From: Gayadomonas joobiniege G7
Lineage (GTDB): Bacteria > Pseudomonadota > Gammaproteobacteria > Enterobacterales > Alteromonadaceae
Assembly: GCF_000300815.1 (NCBI RefSeq)
Contig: NZ_AMRX01000001.1
Location: forward strand, 248,001 to 312,000
Direction of reading: 5' to 3'
DNA: 64,000 nt
The position numbers and the translations under genes were made by a program. Shown one piece after another: positions 17,320 through 25,987 of this stretch (the first letter of the stretch is position 1; each line of letters starts with the position of its first letter). The notes beneath the pieces were generated by a model, which worked only from the letters and a program-made list of their open reading frames with translations, was not told the origin of the DNA and made no database searches.

Positions 17320-18249
17320 ATGCAAAAACATATACGCATTGCCACCCGCGATAGTTTACTGGCCCTTTGGCAGGCAGAATATGTCAAAGAAAAACTCGAG
17401 CAAGCGCACTCGGACTTAACCGTCTCTTTGGTTAAAATAAAAACCCGCGGTGATAAAATATTAGATACCCCGTTAGCAAAAATAGGCGGCAAAGGCCTGT
17501 TTGTAAAAGAGCTCGAAGTCGCTATGTTAAATGGCGATGCGGATATTGCCGTGCATTCGATGAAAGATGTACCTATGGAATTTCCGGACGGTTTAATGCT
17601 GTCGGTCATTTGTCAGCGCGAAAACCCAGGTGATGCTTTTGTGTCTAATCATTATAACAACTTAGATGATCTACCGGCTGGGGCAATAGTAGGGACCTCT
17701 AGCCTGCGCCGCCAATGTCAAATTTTAAATTACCGACCTGACTTGAAAGTAAACTGGCTTCGCGGCAATGTACAAACCCGTTTACGTAAACTAGATGAAG
17801 GCCAATATGATGCCATTGTATTAGCCTGTGCGGGATTAATTCGACTAAAATTAACTGACCGCATTCGCAGCCAAATTAATGATGACATTATGTTACCGGC
17901 CGTTGGTCAAGGCGCTGTGGGCATCGAGTGCCGTAGCGATGATAAACAAACCCAAAATTTGTTATCTGTTTTAGAAGATAAAGATACCCGTATTCACCTA
18001 ACGGCAGAGCGCGCTTTTAATAAACGCTTAAATGGCGGCTGCCAGGTACCAATTGCCGGTTATGCAGAATATAAAGGACAGGAACTTTTTTTCCGCGGTT
18101 TGGTCGCATCGGTAGATGGCAAACAAGTATTTTATAGCGAGCAGTCGGGTTTACCAGAAGAAGCTGCTCAGTTAGGCCAAGCCGCTGCTGACGAACTGCT
18201 ACAAGCAGGCGCTAAAAAAGTTTTAGATGAGGTTTATAAAAACGCGTAA
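17320..18249 (+). CDS. hemC: Hydroxymethylbilane synthase (porphobilinogen deaminase)
   Basis: A 309-residue enzyme that joins four porphobilinogens into hydroxymethylbilane in haem and sirohaem synthesis. Conserved parts: R-I-A-T-R-D-S at the start, K-T-R-G-D near 42-46, H-S-M-K-D-V-P near 80-86 with the catalytic aspartate, S-S-L-R-R-Q, and G-G-C-Q-V-P near 241-246, whose cysteine carries the dipyrromethane cofactor. It opens the operon hemC-hemD-hemX-hemY. No good ribosome-binding site is seen before this ATG, yet the conserved N-terminus supports it. Confidence 0.97.
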   Translation: MQKHIRIATRDSLLALWQAEYVKEKLEQAHSDLTVSLVKIKTRGDKILDTPLAKIGGKGLFVKELEVAMLNGDADIAVHSMKDVPMEFPDGLMLSVICQRENPGDAFVSNHYNNLDDLPAGAIVGTSSLRRQCQILNYRPDLKVNWLRGNVQTRLRKLDEGQYDAIVLACAGLIRLKLTDRIRSQINDDIMLPAVGQGAVGIECRSDDKQTQNLLSVLEDKDTRIHLTAERAFNKRLNGGCQVPIAGYAEYKGQELFFRGLVASVDGKQVFYSEQSGLPEEAAQLGQAAADELLQAGAKKVLDEVYKNA

Positions 18250-18984
18250 ATGAAGGTTTATCACAGCCGAGTTGGAGAATCAGGCAATGCGTTAAACAAG
18301 ATGCTGGCGGCGCATCAGTGGCAGCCGGTTAATATTCCTGTGCTGCAAATTAGTGAAGGCCATCAAGCACCGCAACTGACATCATTTAATTTGCAGCCAG
18401 ATTGCCTTATTGTGACCAGTCGTCATGTGGTACCTTATTTGCAAAAATATTTGCCCGCAATGCAGTGGGCAAAGTTAAAAACAGTAGCGGTCGCTGCTGT
18501 CGGCCAAGGTACAGCAAACGCCTTACAAAAAGCGGGTTTTACACAGATATTTGTGCCAGAAGAGCAAACCTCTGAAGGCTTGTTAACCTTAACTTGCATT
18601 ACCAGCGCCAAAGATGCCGTTCTGTTTAAAGGCGAACAAGGGCGCGATAAAATTTCTCAAAGCCTACAGTTGGCAAAACAAAAGCTGACTACCTACAATG
18701 TGTATAAACGACAATGGCTGCATTTATCAAATAAACAATTACAGCACATTAAACAAGCGGATATTTTTGTCTTAACCAGCGGAGAAATTGCCCTGACTTT
18801 ACACCGGCAACTATCGCAAAATGGTATTTCAATTACAGATAAACTCTGTTTGGTACCTTCCTCTAGAATCTGCGATCTGTTGAGCCTGAATGGCTTTACG
18901 CAGCTAGTAAACCTGAATACCGCAGCCAACGTAACAGTTATGGATTATTTAAAAAATTTAAAAGGCGATGCCAATGAGCAATGA
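18250..18984 (+). CDS. hemD: Uroporphyrinogen-III synthase
   Basis: A 244-residue enzyme that closes and inverts ring D of hydroxymethylbilane to give uroporphyrinogen III. HemD proteins are poorly conserved; support comes from the two-domain length, segments such as L-I-V-T-S-R-H-V (about 55-62) and I-F-V-L-T-S-G-E (about 174-181), and the position directly after hemC, with the ATG immediately after the hemC stop codon. It overlaps hemX by about 10-17 bases. Confidence 0.9.
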   Translation: MKVYHSRVGESGNALNKMLAAHQWQPVNIPVLQISEGHQAPQLTSFNLQPDCLIVTSRHVVPYLQKYLPAMQWAKLKTVAVAAVGQGTANALQKAGFTQIFVPEEQTSEGLLTLTCITSAKDAVLFKGEQGRDKISQSLQLAKQKLTTYNVYKRQWLHLSNKQLQHIKQADIFVLTSGEIALTLHRQLSQNGISITDKLCLVPSSRICDLLSLNGFTQLVNLNTAANVTVMDYLKNLKGDANEQ

Positions 18985-20446
18985 AAGTTCTAATCGACGC
19001 GAAGAAAACGAGCAGTCAGATCCTTCGCTAGAGCGTGCAGTCAAAAAAGATAACAAAGCAGATTCTCAAACCCAAGACGCTGAAATGAAAACAAACACGC
19101 CCGCTGCAGCCCCGACCGCTAAAGCAGGTGATCACGATGACAAAAATAGTGCAATCCAAGCTGAAAGCAAAGGGACCTCTGAGCAATCAGACACAGCTCA
19201 GCAAGATAACAAGGTATCATCCCCTCAACCAGAGACTAAAATAATTAAAAAAAGCAGCTGGTCTGGCAATTTGTCACTATTAATATTAATTGCATTAGGT
19301 GGTGCTGGCGGCTGGTTATATTGGCAAAACCCAAATAAGTTTCAGCAACTGCTAACAGATGAGTCAAACAACAAACAATTTGCGCAGCAAATAGCAGCAA
19401 ATCAAAATGCCTTAACCGAACTAAAAAGCTCGCTGAATGCAACAGGCAAATCGTTTGAGCAATCACAACAGCAGTTAATAAACAAACAGCAGCAAAATAT
19501 CGCCGATCTGCAAGCCGCGCTGCAACAAGCCTTACAGCAGCAAAAACAACAAATTCAGCAAAATTTGGCACAATTGCAGCAGGAAGTTGATATGGTAAAA
19601 AATCGTTTGCAGCAGGGTCAGTCGCAAGCGTCAAACCAACTTCAGCAAAATGTTGAGCAAGAAATTGCTAAACTTAAAAACAACATGCTCGAACAGCAAC
19701 AAAAGTTTACAGAGCAAGAACAAGCGCTACAACGCAGCTTAAAAAAACTGGACCAAAGCAGCGAAGAAGCACGCCAAGCCTTACAAAGAGAAAATTTAAA
19801 CGAATTAATAAAACTAGCTTCGCAACAATTATTTTTAGCAAATGACAAAACCGCCGCGCTACGTGCATTAGAAATGGCGTATCAAACCATAGCGGTAAAT
19901 TCGGCTCAAATGGCTGAGCTAAAAGCCGCTATAAGTTCTGATATAGGCACGCTTAAAGCACTGCCTGATCTCAATACATCAGACTTATTTTATAAACTCA
20001 ATCAAGTCATAACTCAGGTTGAAAACTTACCCCTCAGCAGTCAAGTGCAAAGCCGTAAAAAAGCCACTGCAACCGATACAGTAAGCGACCAAATGAGCTT
20101 GCAAAACCTAGAACATATCTGGCAAGACTTTTTGTCGTTGTTTAAACCTTATCGTCATGACGAAAAACGACAAGCATTATTAAACCCTGAGCAAATGCAA
20201 AACCTAAGATGGAATATGTTAAGCAAGCTTAACCAGGCTCAGTGGGCTGTTCTTAACCAACAGCCAATAGTATTTGAGAGCAGCTTAAAAACGGCAATTG
20301 ATTGGCTAAATAGTTTTTACCAGCAAAACAATGACGGCGTTGTTGACGCCATAAGAGAGCTAAAAACGCTTTCGCAACAATCGCTTAATGCTCAGTATCA
20401 GCAAGTTGAATTACAGAGCCTTAAACAGGTGGACAGCAGCTTATGA
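18968..20446 (+). CDS. hemX: HemX-like membrane protein of the hem operon
   Basis: A 492-residue inner-membrane protein. Residues 1-95 are an acidic, low-complexity cytoplasmic tail. One transmembrane helix follows at about 98-118. The periplasmic part starts with a very Gln-rich coiled coil (about 140-270) and ends with the conserved HemX domain. The family was once called a uroporphyrin-III methyltransferase, but it has no methyltransferase fold; its role is unknown. A start at 18974 is as likely as 18968. It overlaps hemD at its 5' end and hemY by 4 bases (ATGA). Confidence 0.88.
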   Translation: MPMSNESSNRREENEQSDPSLERAVKKDNKADSQTQDAEMKTNTPAAAPTAKAGDHDDKNSAIQAESKGTSEQSDTAQQDNKVSSPQPETKIIKKSSWSGNLSLLILIALGGAGGWLYWQNPNKFQQLLTDESNNKQFAQQIAANQNALTELKSSLNATGKSFEQSQQQLINKQQQNIADLQAALQQALQQQKQQIQQNLAQLQQEVDMVKNRLQQGQSQASNQLQQNVEQEIAKLKNNMLEQQQKFTEQEQALQRSLKKLDQSSEEARQALQRENLNELIKLASQQLFLANDKTAALRALEMAYQTIAVNSAQMAELKAAISSDIGTLKALPDLNTSDLFYKLNQVITQVENLPLSSQVQSRKKATATDTVSDQMSLQNLEHIWQDFLSLFKPYRHDEKRQALLNPEQMQNLRWNMLSKLNQAQWAVLNQQPIVFESSLKTAIDWLNSFYQQNNDGVVDAIRELKTLSQQSLNAQYQQVELQSLKQVDSSL

Positions 20447-21654
20447 TAAAAATATTCATCTTATTTATTGTTTTTAGCTGCATGTTAGGTGTCGGCTCTT
20501 TGTTAGTCGACGAGCGTGGATATGTTCTAATCCAAGTCGCAGGCTGGACCTGGGAAGCCAGTGTGATTGGCTTTTTATTTATTTTATTGGTTTTGTATTG
20601 TATTTATAAAATTGTTTTTTTCATTCTTGGCAGTATTTTAGGAGCGCGTAAAAACCTCTCTCATTGGCGCAGCCAGAAAAAACAAAAAGCCAGCCTAAAC
20701 GGCCTGCAAACCGCCATAGAAGCTTTGTTTAAAGGTAACTGGCAAAGAGCTGAAAAATACAGCTTACGCTATGTTAAACATAGCCCGATAGCCAAGAGTC
20801 ACTATTTGGTGGCCGCTGAAGCTGCGCGAAAACTTGGTCATGATGACGAGGCCAATTTATATACCTTACGTGCAGAAGAAAACAGCAGCGAGCAGGCTAA
20901 GCAACAAGCTATGGTTAAAATTTTGGTGCAAGAAGGCAAATTAGACAAAGCACAAAGAGTTGCCGAGCAGTTATATCAGGACAATCACAAAGATGGTGCT
21001 AACCTGTTATTACTGGCCCGTATCTATCAAGCGCAAGCAGCGTTTGAAAAGCTGAGAGACATTTTACCTCAGGTCGCAAAATACTCAGAGATCAGTCACA
21101 GTGAGCTAGAAAAAATCGCTTTAAACGCTTGGCAGCCCCTATTTAATCATTATGCCGAGCAAAACGATTATAAAGCTATTAAAACCGAATATCGCCGCAT
21201 TAATAAGCTGCTAAATGATGAACAGCCTGCAACGGCTATGTATTTATCGGCGCTATTGGCGGCTGGTGAACCCAAGCCGGTGGATAAACACATTAAAAAT
21301 ATGCTGTCGTCTGAGCAACATAAAAACCAGCAAACCATAAATCTAATTGCCAGTTTACCCATTAATGAACCACAACCGCTCATTGACTGGGTTGAAAAAA
21401 AGTTACAGAAAGACCCTTCAGATCACTGGTTAAAAGCAGTCTTAGCTGTGCTAGCCAGCAAAGCAGCCAATTGGGAATTAGCTGAGCGTGCCATGTCTGA
21501 TTGCATTGAAGTCATGCCAACCATGGAAAACTTTACTTTGTTAGGTGATATTCAAAGCCACACCGGAGAGATTGAGAAGTCGCGTGAAAATTACCGCTTA
21601 GCACTAGATGCAAAAGAAAGCCGTGAAGATAAAAAGCTAATAGAGCTCAAATAA
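20443..21654 (+). CDS. hemY: HemY-like TPR membrane protein
   Basis: A 403-residue protein with two N-terminal transmembrane helices (about 3-22 and 41-65) and a long TPR-type helical region facing the cytoplasm. It matches proteobacterial HemY, which is distinct from the protoporphyrinogen oxidase also called HemY. The start overlaps the hemX stop (ATGA), showing translational coupling. The role in haem metabolism is inferred from the operon; the molecular function is unknown. Confidence 0.88.
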   Translation: MIKIFILFIVFSCMLGVGSLLVDERGYVLIQVAGWTWEASVIGFLFILLVLYCIYKIVFFILGSILGARKNLSHWRSQKKQKASLNGLQTAIEALFKGNWQRAEKYSLRYVKHSPIAKSHYLVAAEAARKLGHDDEANLYTLRAEENSSEQAKQQAMVKILVQEGKLDKAQRVAEQLYQDNHKDGANLLLLARIYQAQAAFEKLRDILPQVAKYSEISHSELEKIALNAWQPLFNHYAEQNDYKAIKTEYRRINKLLNDEQPATAMYLSALLAAGEPKPVDKHIKNMLSSEQHKNQQTINLIASLPINEPQPLIDWVEKKLQKDPSDHWLKAVLAVLASKAANWELAERAMSDCIEVMPTMENFTLLGDIQSHTGEIEKSRENYRLALDAKESREDKKLIELK

Positions 21655-21669
21655 TAAGCCAAAAATAAC

Positions 21670-21720
21670 GGCCCCCTAAACTGTTTAAAACTTCAGTTTT
21701 GGTGGCCTTTATATTTTAAA
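21670..21720 (+). terminator. Rho-independent terminator of the hem operon
   Basis: Imperfect 14-bp stem (GGCCCCCTAAACTG/CAGTTTTGGTGGCC) followed by TTTATATTTT, 15 bases after the hemY stop. Confidence 0.75.
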
Positions 21721-21887
21721 TTGCGTCAACTCAACTATCTCTGGCTTTCACTCTTGTCATTTTTTGACTTAGCCCGTCGTTTTTAGATGAATACCTTTTA
21801 AAGCAGGCTAGGGAATGCAAGCTTGGTAAAAATCGTCATTTAATTAACTTCAACAATAACTTTGAATCTGCTACTTTAAGAAGATAA

Positions 21888-22358
21888 GTGCTCATTGTGC
21901 AAATGGGATGTATTGTGCAAAAAGTTATACTTAGATTACTGATCGGCTTAAGCTGTTTTTTTTACGTTAATTTAAGCAAAGCTGAAGTTGATTTGAATAC
22001 TATTGTGGTGGCAGTGCCGCTGCCCAACCCGGTTAAATCGTTAACTCGTCGCCAAATAATCGATATTTATATGGGACGGTATGATACGTTCCCGAATGGA
22101 GAGCCAGCATTTCCTATCGACTATCCCAGTGGCTCCAAAATTAAACAGCAATTCTATTTAAAGCTTGTTAATCTGCCCGAGACAAAAATTCGTTCATATT
22201 GGTCGCGTCTTCATTTTTCTGGCCGGGCGCGCCCTCCTTATTCGATTGATTCACGGGATGAACTTTTTAAAATTATCAAACTTAAACCAAACAGCCTATT
22301 TTATTTACCAAAATCAGATGTCACTGAGGAGATGAAAATTGTTTTTTCGTTTAAATAA
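21888..22358 (+). CDS. PstS-like phosphate-binding-domain protein (short)
   Basis: A 156-residue exported protein with a signal peptide (about 11-32, cleavage near S-K-A-E). The mature 124 residues resemble one lobe of periplasmic phosphate-binding proteins (PBP-like domain), with V-V-A-V-P-L-P-N-P-V and the R-R-Q-I-I-D-I-Y-M-G-R segment common in such short PstS-like proteins. It is much shorter than PstS (about 320), so it is not a full transport protein. The start is uncertain: GTG at 21888 has AAGAAG upstream; ATG at 21903 is also possible. Its end overlaps the porin gene by 20 bases, so the two are co-translated. Confidence 0.75.
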   Translation: MLIVQMGCIVQKVILRLLIGLSCFFYVNLSKAEVDLNTIVVAVPLPNPVKSLTRRQIIDIYMGRYDTFPNGEPAFPIDYPSGSKIKQQFYLKLVNLPETKIRSYWSRLHFSGRARPPYSIDSRDELFKIIKLKPNSLFYLPKSDVTEEMKIVFSFK

Positions 22359-23601
22359 AAAACACCTGTTCAACCTCGTGTCTTTAAGCCTGTTATCACT
22401 TCAAGGGATAGCCGCTGAGGTGAACTTTAGTGGGTTTATGAATGTATCGGCAACTTACGAAAACAGTGACGAATTTGAATATAGTACTAGCTTTTTATCT
22501 AATCGCAGAGATGGTTTTTCTATCGCCGCCGACAGCTCAGTGGGGTTACAAATGGAGGTTAGTTTTTCACATGAATTCGACACAGTGATACAGCTAGTGC
22601 TCGACGACAGTGCTGAAACCAGCTTAAATAATTATATCGAGCTGGCGTTTGCCAGATACCGCATTAATCGCAACCTAACCGCAAGAATTGGACGCATTAA
22701 TAGCAACGGGTATCTACTTTCAGAGTTTAAACCCGTCAGCTACGCCTATCCTTGGATCCGTCCGCCAAAAGACTATTATGCTCACGCTGCTGTTGTATCA
22801 AATATTGATGGCGCAGATTTACAATATCGGAATAATCTAGGCCCTGGGTTTATCACAGTCACCGGGCAGTGGGGACAGTCCAAAGCTGCAATGTACGACG
22901 ACAAAAATCGTGTTAATTTGACAGTAGATTCTATCATAGTGGCGTCAGTTCAATACGAAATTGACTATTGGTTATTTAAAGCCTCGTCTGCACAGATCGA
23001 TTTTGGCGAATATGATTCAGTGATCTTCAGTCCTGCAATTAAAATGCTCAACACTGTCCCTGTGCAACTATGGCCGGACAGACCTCTGGTAGTTGATAGC
23101 ATCAGTACAACAGACAAAAGTATGACTTACTCAGCTTTAGCAATTCAGTTCGATGACGCTCAATGGATATTGCAAGCTGAATTTGGTATCAACCATTCTA
23201 ATTGGGCGTTAAATGCGATTGGTCACTATGGTTATGCCAGCTTAGCTTACCGAGTAGACCAAATCACGCCCTACTTTAGAGCAGGTTTTTTCAATCCAGA
23301 TGCGACAGATCTAAATTATGAGCTTCCAGAGTTGGGTGACGCAGTACCAGAACAGCAGCAAATGCAACTCGCCTATTTGATAAACGGCATAAATAATGAG
23401 TTGCAGCAAAAGATTGATCAAAATAGCTTAACCTTGGGTGCGCGTTGGGACTTTTTTCCAGGTATGGCGTTAAAGGTGCAAGCCGATCACTATGATATTG
23501 GCAAAAACGGAAGTAACTTGTGGCCAAAAACAGAGCGCTTTAAAAACCAATCAAGTGCCTCTGTAACCGTCTTTTCTGTGAGTTGGAATTGGGTATTTTA
23601 A
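22339..23601 (+). CDS. Outer-membrane porin-like beta-barrel protein
   Basis: A 420-residue protein with a signal peptide (1-26, cleavage after I-A-A) and alternating hydrophobic strands typical of a beta-barrel, ending in the aromatic V-S-W-N-W-V-F that outer-membrane proteins use for insertion. The start is a TTG at 22339 with a strong GAGGAG site 7 bases upstream; no ATG in frame would keep the signal peptide. It overlaps the PstS-like gene and should be translated with it. Together they suggest phosphate or other anion passage across the outer membrane, an inference from context. Confidence 0.78.
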   Translation: MFFRLNKKHLFNLVSLSLLSLQGIAAEVNFSGFMNVSATYENSDEFEYSTSFLSNRRDGFSIAADSSVGLQMEVSFSHEFDTVIQLVLDDSAETSLNNYIELAFARYRINRNLTARIGRINSNGYLLSEFKPVSYAYPWIRPPKDYYAHAAVVSNIDGADLQYRNNLGPGFITVTGQWGQSKAAMYDDKNRVNLTVDSIIVASVQYEIDYWLFKASSAQIDFGEYDSVIFSPAIKMLNTVPVQLWPDRPLVVDSISTTDKSMTYSALAIQFDDAQWILQAEFGINHSNWALNAIGHYGYASLAYRVDQITPYFRAGFFNPDATDLNYELPELGDAVPEQQQMQLAYLINGINNELQQKIDQNSLTLGARWDFFPGMALKVQADHYDIGKNGSNLWPKTERFKNQSSASVTVFSVSWNWVF

Positions 23602-23623
23602 GCAAATCTTTTTATTCAACTCA

Positions 23624-23658
23624 GGGTAATTTAAACAGGTTAAATTACCCTTCTTTTT
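23624..23658 (+). terminator. Rho-independent terminator after the porin gene
   Basis: Perfect 11-bp stem GGGTAATTTAA/TTAAATTACCC with a 5-base loop, followed by TTCTTTTT. It lies between convergent genes. Confidence 0.85.
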
Positions 23659-23674
23659 AAAAATAAGACGATTA

Positions 23675-25465
23675 TTAACCCAACTGAAGTTGATTTGCTG
23701 AACTCACTTCAACTTTTGCCGATTTAGCTCGTTCAGTTAAAACTTGGTAATCCGGTTTTTTAATGTCTGAAACATAAGTCCAGTTACAAGTCATTTTTGA
23801 AGTGCTAAAAGAGACTGTCATGTAACCTCGATCCATCGCGTTTACATATTTTAAATCACCAATCAGTTGAACTAAACCCGCTTCGGTGGCGGGCATATCT
23901 TCTGCAGACACGCCTAAATAATATTCAAGACCCGGTGAAGAAACTGAAGCGGTGGCTAACTCAACGCCTACATTATGTCCGTCTTCGTCAACTAACTGGC
24001 TCGCCCACGCATTGTGTGTATCTCCAGCAAGCACCACTAGATTTGCATTATTGCGCTTAGCCGCGGCATATACAGCTTCACGCTCAGCATGATAACCATC
24101 CCAAGCATCTAAGTTATATGGCACACTTGGCAATTGTAATAAAGCCATTATTTGATCAGTCAGCTTGTTTTTATTGGCTTCAAAATACGCAATCTCCTCG
24201 CTGGTTAAACTTGGGTCAGACGCTTGTACACGCTGAGCTAACACGGCTAAAGGCGCTACTTCGGCATACTGACCAATCGACATTTGCTGAGTGCCAACAG
24301 CGCCAGGTAGATACATTTTGCCCATTAACACTTGCTGCCCCAAAATCTGCCAAGTAGCATTTGATGTATTCAGCTGGTTTTCTAACCAAAGCATTTGAGT
24401 ATGACCTAACAGCGCTCGGTCACTCGCTTTGACAGCGGCAAAAAAACTATCAAAGTCGATTGAAGCTGTTACTGGATTATAAAAAGCCGCCATAGACAAT
24501 TGTTCGTCTCGACCTTCGTTCCGTGTATCTAACATTAAAATGTTAGCTAATTCGCCCCATTGGAAATTGCGGTAAATTTCAGTACTGGCAAATAAATCTT
24601 CGCTGCTGGCTGGACGGATCGGCATCCACTCAAAATAAGCCTGAATAGCCGCTTCTTTTCGAGCGGCAAAACTGCCTTCACCTTCGTTGTGATTTTCTGC
24701 GCCGTTTTTCCACGTATCGTTCGTGATCTCATGATCATCCCAAACAACCACAAACGGTAGTGCGGCATGGGCTGCTTGTAAATCAGTATCACTACGGTAC
24801 TGAGCATAACGCATACGGTAATCTTGCAAGCTAATGATCTCACCAGCCGGCACTGGCACACGCCCCAAGGCTTCGGCCTGCGCGGTGGCATAACCATCTG
24901 CTGCATATTCATAAATATAATCGCCCAAGTGCAATAAAATATCTAAGTCGCCTTTGTTGGCGGCTTTAGCAATGTCTTGGTAAACATGAAAATAACCAGC
25001 CGGATAATTCGAGCAAGACACCACAGCCATCGTTAATCGGCTGGTTTGACCGCTTGGGGCTGTTAATGCACGTCCCGTCGCGCTAGTTTGGTTGGCGCTA
25101 CGAAAACGGTAAAAATAATGCTGGCCCGCTTGCAGATTTTTAACGTCAACTTTGAGCGTAAAGTCATGCGCTTGTTTGGCTATGCCAGTATCGCTTGCAA
25201 TAATATTGGTAAAACTTTTATCTGTTGCAATATCCCAGGCAATACGTGTTTCAGTTTTGCCATTTTCAGGGGTTGCCCGAGTCCAAAGAATTACACTATC
25301 GGTAAGCGGATCACCCGAAGCGACCCCATGATCAAACCATGCGTTCTGTAATTTTTCGTCGTCGGTGCTAAAAGTAACCTGACAACCCGTTAAAGCAGTC
25401 GTGACATAAACTGCAGTTGCGCTAGCTAAGCTACGTCGAATAAAATCACGCCGTGAAATTTTCAT
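23675..25465 (-). CDS. phoD: Alkaline phosphatase D family protein (PhoD), Tat-exported
   Basis: A 596-residue phosphodiesterase/phosphatase that releases phosphate from organic esters outside the cytoplasm. The N-terminus shows a twin-arginine signal (S-R-R-D-F-I, Arg5-Arg6) and a lipobox-like L-T-G-C with Cys28. The PhoD N-terminal domain (about 40-135) includes F-D-H-G-V-A-S-G-D-P, and the metallophosphatase domain includes S-C-S-N-Y, L-H-L-G-D-Y-I-Y-E, V-W-D-D-H-E-I and L-A-G-D-T-H-N-A-W metal-binding segments. The ATG at 25465 has GGAG and is preferred over a start 15 codons upstream. It faces the MAPEG gene. Confidence 0.92.
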   Translation of the reverse strand: MKISRRDFIRRSLASATAVYVTTALTGCQVTFSTDDEKLQNAWFDHGVASGDPLTDSVILWTRATPENGKTETRIAWDIATDKSFTNIIASDTGIAKQAHDFTLKVDVKNLQAGQHYFYRFRSANQTSATGRALTAPSGQTSRLTMAVVSCSNYPAGYFHVYQDIAKAANKGDLDILLHLGDYIYEYAADGYATAQAEALGRVPVPAGEIISLQDYRMRYAQYRSDTDLQAAHAALPFVVVWDDHEITNDTWKNGAENHNEGEGSFAARKEAAIQAYFEWMPIRPASSEDLFASTEIYRNFQWGELANILMLDTRNEGRDEQLSMAAFYNPVTASIDFDSFFAAVKASDRALLGHTQMLWLENQLNTSNATWQILGQQVLMGKMYLPGAVGTQQMSIGQYAEVAPLAVLAQRVQASDPSLTSEEIAYFEANKNKLTDQIMALLQLPSVPYNLDAWDGYHAEREAVYAAAKRNNANLVVLAGDTHNAWASQLVDEDGHNVGVELATASVSSPGLEYYLGVSAEDMPATEAGLVQLIGDLKYVNAMDRGYMTVSFSTSKMTCNWTYVSDIKKPDYQVLTERAKSAKVEVSSANQLQLG

Positions 25466-25552
25466 TGTTATCTCCGTGGATTTAGAATTATCTGTTGGAA
25501 CGGCGGCCATAATGCTGGCACTATATGAAAATACAATGAACTTTAAGTGAAC

Positions 25553-25969
25553 ATGACAATGCTAATTCCACTCTCTTTGATGGTTGTACTAACCTTTATC
25601 ATTGGCTTCAGGTTGTTTTATTTGCGCGTACAATCGGTTAAACAAGGCCAAGTAAAAGCCGGTTATTACCGTTTAAAAGAAGGTCAAGGCCCGGATCGAC
25701 AAACTGTGCAAGCCGAAAACGCCTACAACAACCAATTTCAAATGCCGCTGATCTTTTACACAGCGTGCTTGTATATAGAAGCCACAGGCATTGGCCATCA
25801 AACCTTTTATTGCTTTGCGTATCTGTTTGTAATATTCAGGTATCTGCATGCTGTAATCCTAATGGGTTACAACCAATTGTTACATCGTATGTTAGCATTT
25901 TGGCTGAGCACCTTTTGCCTGATCGGGCTTTGGCTTGCTATCCTAGTGGCCGTTTATACGAATTACTAA
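25553..25969 (+). CDS. MAPEG family membrane protein
   Basis: A 138-residue inner-membrane protein with four transmembrane helices (about 4-22, 60-79, 82-100 and 115-135), the fold of membrane-associated eicosanoid and glutathione metabolism proteins. The E-N-A-Y-N-N-Q-F-Q-M-P-L segment before the second helix is typical of bacterial members. Bacterial MAPEG proteins may have glutathione transferase or peroxidase activity, but most are untested. The start could be ATG 25553 or 25559; neither has a clear ribosome-binding site. Confidence 0.83.
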   Translation: MTMLIPLSLMVVLTFIIGFRLFYLRVQSVKQGQVKAGYYRLKEGQGPDRQTVQAENAYNNQFQMPLIFYTACLYIEATGIGHQTFYCFAYLFVIFRYLHAVILMGYNQLLHRMLAFWLSTFCLIGLWLAILVAVYTNY

Positions 25970-25987
25970 AACCGTTAAAGGACTTTT

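Noticed and set aside
19245-19634. Long open frame antisense to hemX
   Set aside because: It lies inside the Gln-rich coiled coil of hemX. CAG/CAA repeats give open frames on the other strand; there is no ribosome-binding site and no family resemblance.
18968-20446. hemX as a uroporphyrinogen-III C-methyltransferase
   Set aside because: The protein is a membrane-anchored coiled coil with no SAM-binding motif; the old name is an annotation carry-over.
21888-22358. Truncated pseudogene of pstS
   Set aside because: It has its own signal peptide, is intact, overlaps a co-directional porin gene, and short PstS-like proteins of this size form a known group.
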